This document shows positions 19,560 to 27,743 of a DNA stretch of 27,743 nucleotides, piece after piece. This stretch comes from Ophiocordyceps camponoti-saundersi (nom. inval.) (Eukaryota > Ascomycota > Sordariomycetes > Hypocreales > Ophiocordycipitaceae). The stretch's first letter is position 1; each line of letters starts with the position of its first letter. Both the position numbers and the translations under genes were made by a program. The stretch lies in assembly GCA_003339415.1 (NCBI GenBank), contig PDHQ01000394.1, positions 1 to 27,743 on the forward strand, read 5' to 3'. Under the pieces are notes generated by a model. The model saw only the letters and a program-made list of their open reading frames with translations, was not told where the DNA came from and ran no database searches.

Positions 19560-20860
19560 ACTAGTAATATATAAATAGCCTATACGATATAAAAGACCCG
19601 TAGAACCCGTGTAACGGTATAATAGTATTAAGGCCACTTCCTAGAAAACGGATCCGTGAAGTCCGTAAAATAGCTAATTAGAGGAAATAAACAACCGTAG
19701 AATACCTATAAACCGGTACGGCTAATAAGATAATAATAAAACTACTTTATTAAAGACAAATCTGAAAAAAATCATAACATAGCTTATTATACGGGACGAC
19801 CTATATATATATATATATAATAATATAACACTATAAGACCTATATATATATAATATAAGATAGTAAAGAACCTAGCCCGTTAAAGATAAACTCGTAAAGT
19901 TTAGAAAATAGCTCGCAGTTATAACTTACTAGAGATAAACGACCCGTATAACACCGACAGGCCGGTATAACCGATAGGGGAGTAATAAATCTACTTGCCC
20001 GAAGAAAGTCCTATTAAATTTAGGAGATAGCTTATTAGACGGGATAACCTATAAATATAAGTATATAGGGTTAGATACCGAGAGACCTATATAATAAGTA
20101 GATAGTAACGAACTTAACTCGTTAAAGATAGATCCGTTAAGTAATAAAATAGCTTATAGTTATAAGTTATTTAATATAAACAACCTGTACGATTCCTAGG
20201 AACTGTTAAGGCTAATAGGATAGCGATAAATCTATATACGTGCCTAAAGAAAGTTCTATCGAATTTAACCTTAGCTTATTTATAAGACGACCTATAAATA
20301 TAAGTATATATAGATAACTATAAACCTATACTATATATATATATATATACGATAGTACGATAAGAGGACGGTAACGAACTAACTTTATTAAAGATAGATC
20401 CGTTAAATTATAAAATAGCTTATAGTTATAATTAATTAGATATAAACGACCTGTAAATACGATACTAAGAGACCGGTAAGGCCGAAAAGATAGTAACGAA
20501 TCGACTTCCTTAGAGATAGCTCTATTAAATTTACGAAATAGCTTATTAGACGGGACGACCTATATATATATATATATAAGTATAGATACCGAGAGATATA
20601 TATATATAATAGGTAGGAGAGTAACGAACTAACTATATTAAAAATATATCTGTAAAATTATAAAATAGAATAGTTATAAGTTATAAGATATAAAGGCCGA
20701 TATTATTCTTACTAACCGGTAGTGTAAGTAAGATAGTAACTAACTTACTTACTTAATAGCAGATTAGTTCTAGATAAAATAATTTATTTTATATAAGCGA
20801 CCGGCACGATACGTATAGACCCGTATAATATATATATATAAAAGTTACCGGCGACTTGCC
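19560..20860 (+). pseudogene. Decayed WD40-repeat array
   Basis: A landmark gatagtaacgaac-type block recurs near 19622, 19733, 19863, 19982, 20105, 20223, 20371, 20493, 20621 and 20736, spaced mostly 111-130 bases (one gap of 148 includes an AT expansion). Two unit types alternate, giving dimers of about 245-266 bp. In plus-strand translation, units read D-S-N-E-L-T-x-L-K-I-D-P-x-x-Y-K-I-A-Y-S-Y and then IRY-ETGKA or LDTERP. This fits WD40: (H)S.EVTSVKFSPDGYKIASGS followed by TIRLWDTETGK, with the unit length near 40-42 residues. Arrays of near-identical WD40 repeats are typical of fungal NLR (NACHT-WD) proteins and are known RIP targets. I could not find the NACHT part. Identity is an inference from motif order. 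Confidence 0.5.
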
Positions 20861-21877
20861 TAAGGCTATTTTAACTATTACGTGAAGAATTATTATATAA
20901 AGTTAAGCGGGTATTTATTAATGCCGCGAAAGTATTTCGGGATTAATAAAGAGAACTTAAATAAATAGAAATAAATTATATATATAAAAGTAATATATAT
21001 ATTTTAATAGATATATAGTTAGACGTAGAGGAAGATTAGTATAGGGATTAAAAAGGGAAGGATAGGCACGATACGCGTAGGCAATATATAAGTAGCGTAA
21101 TATACTAAGTTTATATATATAATATTAATTTATCGATAAGGGAATAACTTTAAAGTGAAATAATAAAAGTAAGATATATTAAATAACGCAGATTTATTCT
21201 TAAAAAGCCTAAATATATTTATATAGAATAGTTAACCTAAGCGGGAAAAATAAAATAATAGATAAAGTAGTAACGGTAGAATATAATACGAATTGGGGTT
21301 AGGAATTAGAAGTGATAATAAATTATTTTATTTATAGTAGAGTTTCGTATTAGATTATATATAAAATTAGAGGAACGAGGTAAGTAATATAATATATAGG
21401 TAGTAACCTGATTTCTAGTAAGATAAGATATAGTTAAGAGAGAGGACCCTTTAAATTTATAAAACTATATATAGGGGTATATCTTATATAAGTTCTATAT
21501 CTCTATTAAATAGTTTTAGTAACGAAGTAATAAATAAAAGAATATATTAGCGTATATCTTATAGAGCGAAGATAATAAGTAAGTTATCGTATATTATAGG
21601 AGTAATACTAATATTTTATAAGTAATAGCGTATATAACTAACATTATATATATAATTAGATCGAGGACGTTATAACTAAAAACGTATATTAGATATATTA
21701 AGTATTAGGGTATAGGGGAAAGAAAGGTTCGTAAACTAGAAGGATAAGGATAAATTTACGAGTAGTTACTAGCTGCTAATATTTAGGATAAGGATAATAA
21801 CGTAAGATAAAAAGCGTATAGAAGATAACGAGGGCGGAAGTTTAAATAGTTAACGTAAAGACTTACGATAAGTTATA
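20861..21877. other. Unassigned AT-rich sequence
   Basis: No clear frame in the first 600 bases. From about 21530 a Lys/Arg-rich plus-strand reading leads into the retropepsin-like region at 21878 and may belong to the gag end of the same retroelement, but no zinc knuckle is clear. Confidence 0.3.
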
Positions 21878-22680
21878 GGAACCGGTATCGGTATTCCTAC
21901 TATATAAGCTAAAAGATTTAAAAAACTACTATAGCTTATAATACTAATAACGGTATATAGTATAATATTTAATATTATCGGTAAAGAAAGCTATATAAGG
22001 ATATAAGAGTATTATATTAATAATATTAGTTACGAATACTTTATATTAAGGGACTAGCTAGACTTTATCTTATACTTAAAGAAAGATATAAGGAAGTTAA
22101 CTAATATTAAAGGTTTTAATAATTAGGGGATAGAAGGTTAGGCGGAATTTACGGTTTATATCCTAGGTATAAAGGATAAAACGCCGTATATTAGAATAGT
22201 TAGGACTAGGGCATAGATCGTAGATAATCTTACGAAAGGCCTTATATTAGGATAAGAATAGCTCCTACTAAATAAGGTATATATATTTAGTTCGATAAAA
22301 ATAGTTTAGATATATTTATATATAAGCCTATATATACTAGTAAAGGTTTATCGAAAATAATTATAAATTTTAAGCTAAAGTATATATCTCGGATAATACT
22401 TACTATATAGATTTATAACTATATCCTTAATTTATTAATTCTAAATATCGTAAAATACTAGGAAAAGATATAATAATACCGGACGTAAGAGGGTAAGGGA
22501 GGTAAGGTCTATTTAGCATTATTATAATAGATAACGCTAATAGCTAGAATAAAGGTAACTAAAGCGGGATAATATATCTTTAATAATAGAGGTAAGAAGA
22601 CTAGTATAAACGTATCTGCTTCCTTAAGTAAAGGATAATATAGCGTTATTAATAGCTATAATAATAGCGGAGGAGATAGC
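21878..22680 (+). mobile_element. Ty3/gypsy-type pol fragment (retropepsin and following linker)
   Basis: A frame from 21878 to about 22318 runs 147 codons with no indel. It carries INNISYEYFIL where retropepsins have the D-T/N-G active-site loop (T-GAT becomes T-AAT under RIP, Asp to Asn), then KGFN.QGIEG.AEFTVYILGI, RIVRTRA.IVDNL and GLILG.D. This order matches the fungal Ty3-like pattern of a glycine-flanked strand, an EYA-type strand ending in Y-x-PG, an R.H.VD.L strand and an ALIG.D flap-end. A further segment in another frame (about 22531-22640) reads ARIKVTKAG, RGKKTSINVSASL, like the linker before the reverse transcriptase. The reverse transcriptase itself is absent, so the element is truncated. 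Confidence 0.5.
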
Positions 22681-23296
22681 TTATTATATAATATAATTTT
22701 TACGTCGCTTCGCTAGGGTAGACGGAGGTTACGAGAGAGAATCGGTACTTATTAAGTCGATCACGTTTACTAAAAACGGCGACTCGCTCTAAGGAGTAAG
22801 GTCGATTAAGTTAGTAAGTAGTACGGAGAGGGGAGAAGGTAGACGACTAGTAGGTATATTAAGAGGTATTATAATAAGATAAGGGTAGTGCAGTTAGAAA
22901 TAAGTAATAACGTAAGCAATTTAGGTTATAGCGGGTAGAAATAGATAGCTGCCGCTAGGGTATATATATTAAGGTAGAAAGGTAAAAGGGTAAAAAGATA
23001 GAGGGGTAGCTTATATATAGTTTTTTTTTATTTACGTAAGTATAAGTTATAGCGTATATTAATAAGATTATAAAAATATAATACGCTAAATATATAAAGT
23101 TATACGACATTATACGATAAAGTATAAAAATACTAAAAAATTTAAATAAGGTTTTATATTATTAATATAAGGAGGGAGGTTTACTATATATGCTAAAAAT
23201 AAACTAGTAATAAGCAGGTATCCTTAGTTAAGGAAGTAGGAAAGAACTATATAAGGTTCTATAATATATATATATATATAAGGGATTATTCTAAAG
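22681..23296. other. Unassigned sequence with a CpG-rich start
   Basis: 22700-22960 keeps more CpG and TpG than its surroundings and is purine-rich; no family recognised. A stretch resembling a polypurine tract plus LTR start (ggagggaggtttactatat) lies at 23171-23189, similar to 17501-17519. AT-dinucleotide repeats lie at 23265-23280. Confidence 0.3.
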
Positions 23297-23515
23297 TTTC
23301 GGGCCTTAATTAAATTACTTTTCCTAAAACGCTCTCTCTACTTTTTATCGTTATATTAGAAATTAAATCTTTGTCTCTTTTCCTATAGAAAATTACTATA
23401 TGCCTTAACTAGCTAAGGTTAGAGATCTTAACCTTATACTAGTTAAAGAGTAAGATTATGTATAATAATACGCCGAGGTAGGTATCGGCTAGGCTAGCGT
23501 AGGGTATCGTTAAAG
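23297..23515 (+). mobile_element. TIR-element family, degraded 3' fragment
   Basis: Shows the 3' part of the family: ccttaattaaatta, ctttttatcg, cctatagaaaattactata, agctaaggttagagatc, actagttaaagag and a degraded end module (taggtatcggctaggctagcgtagggtatcg, about 23479-23510). The block at 23407-23444 forms a strong palindrome. Confidence 0.4.
23407..23444. repeat. 38-bp imperfect palindrome
   Basis: aactag..taaggtta on the left pairs with taacctta.actagtt on the right around gagatct. It lies in the position of the tagctagagatcc block of the TIR family and is more symmetrical here than in other copies. Confidence 0.6.
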
Positions 23516-23589
23516 GTAAAGAATATAGAAAGTTAATTAACTATCTTATAATTTCTTTAACTTATCTAAGGAGTATTACTTAAATAGCT

Positions 23590-26380
23590 ACGGGAATTAA
23601 GCTAAAGAACGTTCCGATACTATAATATGAAATTTATATAATAACGGAAAACTAAATAGAATAGTCACGTATTTATTAAGAGATTTCGCTTCCTTAACGC
23701 TAGTTTACTATCGTTATTTTTAATATCCTCTACTATAGCGAGGCTATAACGCTAGTTCCTATCTTATATTATTAACCTGCTATGATACTAAGTATAAGTA
23801 TATAATCGGTAATTATATTAAAACCGATCTAATATATATTTAGGATAAATTCTAAAACTAAATAAAGCTATAATATTAGCTTATTACGTCTAAAGCTAAG
23901 ACGGATAATAGAAGCTTACCCGTCCCTTACCTGCGAGAATAGCTAGTTATCGTTCTCCGCCTCTCCTCTCGATATTATATATATTAGAATAATATCGCTA
24001 AATATTCTTAGGGTATTAAAGCGGAGAGCACGATTCGTATAAGTTTAGTATTAATTTTCTTCTAAATATTAGCTACTAACTATTTAAGCCGCTTTTTACT
24101 TACTTAATAGCACTATATTAGTATATTATAAATAGAGAACTCTATTCGGGTATCTTCGAGGTTAGCTAGGATTATATAACGTAGAGTTCTCTTTAATCTC
24201 CGTTTTCTTAGCTAATCTTAGTTATTTTCGAGCCTTTAACTATCGAGTATACTTAGTTATAAGGAAAGTCTTACGTAAGTAAGAGGATTCTCCTAACTAA
24301 AAACTATATCTCGGTTATATTACTAGATATATTTCCTCTACTTAATTTCTTATTTAAGTTCTATCTTTTTAATAAAATGCGTTCTTATTAATATTTATAT
24401 TATTTTTATTAAAATAATATTCTATTATAACGATAGGAGCTAATAACTATCCTTTACTAAAGTAGAAAATTAGCTCTCGACGATTAAACTCCTCGACTAA
24501 AACCTATATACTAAGCTTAATATAGATATTACTATAATACTATAAGACGCTTACTATTAACCTAGCACCTAGGAATAACCTTAAACTACTAAGTTACGAT
24601 AGTTCGCTACTATAGCTTTATAAGCTATTAGCGAGGTATTAGAGGAGGAACTTAAAGAATAACTAAAGTATTAGTTATTACTAGCTAATAATAATCTCTT
24701 ACTAGCGATAACTAATACTTTACTAGAGGCTCCTAGATCTAAACTAAGGACTACTAAACTTAATAACTAGTTAGTATAGAGATACTTAACTTTACTAATA
24801 GTTAACTTAAGTATAAAAGAAGAAACTCTTTTCGCTATATCTATATCCTCCGAGTACTTTTACGGTTTTTAAGGAACTTCTTTAATAGCCGTATAAAAGC
24901 TCTATCCTATAACCTCGAGCGTTCGCGAACTAAGTATATAAATATTTAGATAAAATTTTTCTAGTATTAAGCGATATAGGACGAGTTAGAGAAACTTAGG
25001 TCTTACGATACCTATTAACTATCGACGAATAACTAGATATTAAGCTACTAAAAATAGGTATTTATCTATAAGTTCGACGAGAATAGCTTTAATATAAAGT
25101 ATAAAGCTTATATAATTATTTAAAGCGATCTTTAAGAAGAGTCTAGCTTACCTCTCTATACCTTAACCTTACTAACGAAGTCTTATAGACTGCTAATAGG
25201 TCTCGTAATATCTTATAACCTTAAAGTATATTAGTTTAACCTTATTAACGCCTTCCTAAACTCCACGCTACGATAAGACGAATAAGTATTTTATTAATTA
25301 CCTAATAGTTTTAAGTAACCTAGTAAAGTTATGCTCCCCTTTTTAATACGAGACTCTTTCGGCTTACCTTCTTTATAAGAGTTTTATTTCTCCTAAAAAG
25401 ATAATTATATTTAGACTAAGGATTCCCTAATTCTTTTCCTTTATATTAATAATCTTAGCTTAATATATCTACCTTAAGATAAGGGGGTAAAGTCTTCCTT
25501 AATAAACTTAAGAAAGATTTTATAGTTTTAGATTTAGGAGGTTTATTATAGTTCCTTAGATTAATATATAACGGGATAGGACGATACGATAAATTTTTCT
25601 CCTATAATAAGCGTATACTAAGAAACTTAGTATAAAGTTTAAGATATAAATATAGAAGAAATTCTCTAAGGCGTTTTCGCTTAAGAAACTCTTTCTATAA
25701 AAGGGATAAATAACTCCCTAATAAGTAATACTATACTAACTACTTATCGACTTTATTAGTTACGTAGTAATTATTATTCGGTAAGATCTTATAGAATCTA
25801 TTAGATATATATATTTAAGCCGGATTTTAGAATATACTTTTCCTTTACTAAACCTAAAACCTATACCTTACGTTTTACGGAAATAAGTTAAAATCCGCAT
25901 TATTATACGCGGAATACTTTAGTAGTGCTTAATTCGCAGAGATACCTAAAAGGAGGAGTACTTTCGGATATATTATATATCTCTTTAGTGCCGTATTTTA
26001 ATATAATTAGGAAACTAAAAAACGATTACGATAAGCACTACTAAAGTAGAACTACTTACCCTTACTTCTATAGCGAAAAAACTAATCGCCCTTTATCGCC
26101 TCGGCGATAAACTTCGTATTATTCCCTCGAACCCTCCGAAGTTTTTTTTATAATAATATATAAATAAGACGCTTACTAATAGAAGATATATTAAAGCTAT
26201 TAACTAAGCTGCGATATATTAATATTTTTTTTTTTTAGTATTAGCTATAACGGGAGATTTAAGATATATATATTAAGATTACTTAGATTTAAACTTTAGC
26301 TAAGGTTAGAGATAGGTTTATAAAACCTATTTAAGGATAATTACTTAAGGAATTATAAAATAAACTTAAGCTTTAAGGTA
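23590..26380 (+). mobile_element. Decayed Ty1/copia retrotransposon pol (integrase, RT, RNase H)
   Basis: Integrase end: about 24030-24130 reads INRELL-like A.Y..NR, then YFRAFNYRVYL, VIRKVLRK and KLYLGYITRYIS (24223-24330), the copia pattern of LRAFGCRAY, RKVRKQ, KIGYLVGYD. Reverse transcriptase: about 25160-25520 reads SYRLLIGLVISYNLKVY, FNLINAFLNSTL, LPNSFK, SFGLPSL and YINNLSLIY; the catalytic YVDD box is YINN at 25442-25453. RNase H: RRLLIEDILKLLTKLRYINI near 26167-26226 and then IKPI-like (ADGLTKPL) near 26310-26350. Reading frames differ between the parts (indels in between) and stops are mostly TAA/TAG. Gag, protease and the first part of integrase are missing or unrecognisable, so the element is 5'-truncated. 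It is unable to move. Confidence 0.7.
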
Positions 26381-27280
26381 AGGCTAATTAGCTTACTACG
26401 AGTTATATATATCTTACTTTACTTTATATATCTTATTTTAACTTATATTCTAATATTATTATTTGCGTAGGCGTTATTCTTCTAGATTTACTAGATATAG
26501 ACGATTTTATATTATCTTAAAAGTCTAATTACGACTCTGTTAATAACGCTCCCTCTCGGCGTCTACTTAACGCTGCTAGGTAAGAGTAAGTTTATAGGGA
26601 TAGGGTATTCCCGTAAGCTAAGTAATAGTATAGTAAAGATACGGAGGCGATAGGAGGCCGCTATACTTATCTTTAACCTTAGGGCTATCCTCTAGCTCGA
26701 TAACCTCCCTTTCTTCCGCGGGGTTATCGTTATCCGGAATAGTAATAGCTAACTAAGTAAATAAACTAGCCGTTTTAGTAGCGCGCTAGAATATATAATA
26801 ACGGGCTTAGCTAGCTTAGATATATAACCCGTAGGCCTTATATTAAAACCCTTTAAGAGAAACGTAATAATTAAAAAGGTAAGCTAGAGTTTATTAACGC
26901 GGGTATTACTTATAGGGTATAGCGTTAGGGGAACCGCGACTCTATACTAGGAGCGCACGGAAATATCCGTTATTACGTATAATTCGACTTCTAACTATCC
27001 GTAACGGAGTTATAATAAGGGCTCGGAGGGTAACGTTACGTGTAGGCGTAGCGAGTGCTCGTATCTTAGCGTTTTAAAAAGAAGCTTTATATTATTTTTT
27101 TTTTTCTTCTAAGAGTCCTAAATATAGAGGATCTATAAGGAGAGACTTATATTAATATATAGCATATTTAATATATTATTTATTTAGGGATCGGCTATTA
27201 CGATACTAAGTAGGCGGTATTTTCTATTAATACCCCTTTATATAAGAACGGGAAACTCTATCTTTAAAAGTAATATAAAG
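26381..27280. other. Unassigned sequence, possibly retroelement flank
   Basis: No gene seen. 26560-27060 is richer in CpG and GC than the rest (for example cttccgcggggttatcg near 26714) and could be the remnant of an LTR or 5' flank; no matching partner was found in the window. A T12 tract lies near 27096. Confidence 0.35.
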
Positions 27281-27392
27281 AAGAAGAAAGAAGCTACCGA
27301 AGGAAGGAGAAGAAGAGGATAAGCGAAGAAGAAAAGTAGAAGAGGATAAGGAAAGAAGAAAAGAAAAAGAGAAAGGGAGAAGGGAAGAGGGC
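27281..27392. repeat. GAA/GGA-rich purine tract
   Basis: About 110 bases of almost only A and G (gaagaagaaagaag, gaagaagaggataag, gaaaagaaaaagagaaagg). This is a simple-sequence polypurine tract, possibly once a Glu/Lys-coding repeat or a retroelement polypurine region. Confidence 0.7.
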
Positions 27393-27445
27393 TATTTATA
27401 CCCTCTTAGGATATCTTATCGAGCCTAATTAATTTATAGGTGCAA

Positions 27446-27612
27446 AAGAGTAGTAAACGAACGGATATCTCCCTTAGGGAATAAGAAGAGTAGTAAACGG
27501 GTTTATCCCTTAGGAGATAAGAAGAGTAGTAAATAGGTCTATCCCTTAGGGACGGGAAGGACGATTAACGAGTTTATCGCCTAAGGGATAAGAAGAGCAG
27601 TTAAAAAGATAC
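27446..27612. repeat. 35-40 bp tandem repeat, about 4.5 copies
   Basis: Units start at 27446, 27486, 27522, 27557 and 27593 (steps of 40, 36, 35 and 36). Each reads aagagtagtaaacg followed by a t(t/c)tatcccttaggg-like stretch and ending in (g)ataag. The core cccttaggg is a near-palindrome of the form ccc-t-t-a-ggg, repeated in each unit. Not in frame (steps are not all multiples of three) and no coding sense seen. Confidence 0.7.
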
Positions 27613-27743
27613 GTACGTAGAGTCTTTCACGTTTTTTTTTTTTCGTTTTAGGGTTTCGATAATCTCTTCTTACGATCTTTAAAGATAAGGTTCCGGCTTA
27701 TTAGATATTTCTAAATAAGCTTATAAGCCTAAGTAAGTATATT

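Larger units (their letters stand above)
1..27743. other. RIP-mutated repeat block covering the whole window
   Basis: CpA and TpG are strongly depleted while TpA is in great excess and CpG is common throughout. For example, 17881-17940 contains no CpA and no TpG. This is the classical repeat-induced point mutation signature of filamentous ascomycetes (CpA to TpA, both strands). Retained CpG argues against ordinary decay of methylated CpG as the main cause. As a result in-frame stops are almost all TAA/TAG, start codons are rare, and long intact frames are missing on both strands. Mutation is strong over repeats and decayed genes alike. The taxon is inferred only from this signature; the species cannot be told. 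Confidence 0.9.

Noticed and set aside
1..27743. CRISPR array, tRNA or rRNA genes, bacterial operons
   Set aside because: No regularly spaced identical repeats with spacers, no tRNA A/B boxes or rRNA-like conserved segments seen; the tandem repeats found are direct and without unique spacers.

Overview
The window looks like a repeat-rich, gene-dead heterochromatic block from a filamentous ascomycete (Pezizomycotina-type fungus). The main evidence is base context: TpA is everywhere, CpA and TpG are nearly absent (the 60 bases at 17881-17940 have none of either), and CpG is kept. That is the footprint of repeat-induced point mutation (RIP), in which CpA becomes TpA on both strands of duplicated DNA. 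RIP turns CAA/CAG/TGG codons into stops and ATG into ATA, so 27.7 kb holds essentially no intact open frame. The one ATG-to-stop frame of 61 codons (2047-2232) is an out-of-frame shadow of an older decayed gene. I find no living gene, tRNA, rRNA or CRISPR array.

Layout. 1-3304: two copies of a family of terminal-inverted-repeat (TIR) elements (1-375 and 2678-3304) flank a decayed unknown gene at about 1707-2475. 3305-5639: AT-rich DNA with a degenerate repeat array. 5640-8890: a decayed reading frame starting at a surviving ATG, followed by nested direct repeats of about 445, 49 and 57 bp. 8888-12014: a segment similar to 1053-1230, a decayed two-exon gene with a plausible 74-nt intron (9625-10679), and a third TIR element (11428-12014). 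12015-14188: unassigned decayed sequence and two adjacent TIR-family copies. 14200-17300: two minus-strand copies of a BTB/POZ-like gene about 2.0 kb apart, with a 115-bp inverted-repeat-bounded segment between them. 17600-18480: diverged TIR-family copies. 19560-20860: an array of units of about 120 bp arranged as dimers, read as decayed WD40 repeats. 21878-22680: a retropepsin-like fragment of a Ty3/gypsy-type retrotransposon. 23297-23515: another TIR-family relic. 23590-26380: a decayed Ty1/copia pol (integrase, reverse transcriptase, RNase H). 26380-27743: unassigned sequence, a GAA-rich purine tract and a 35-40 bp tandem repeat.

The parts do not form a working pathway. They are dispersed and tandem duplications, which are the substrates RIP attacks. 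Identities were obtained by reading in-frame TAA/TAG as former Gln or Trp codons and comparing the pattern with remembered family motifs, so they are inferences of moderate strength. The most informative points are the reverse-transcriptase YVDD box changed to YINN exactly as RIP predicts, the WD40 and BTB relics that suggest amplified host-type gene families were inactivated, and a TIR family whose 3' hairpin module stays recognisable in most copies.
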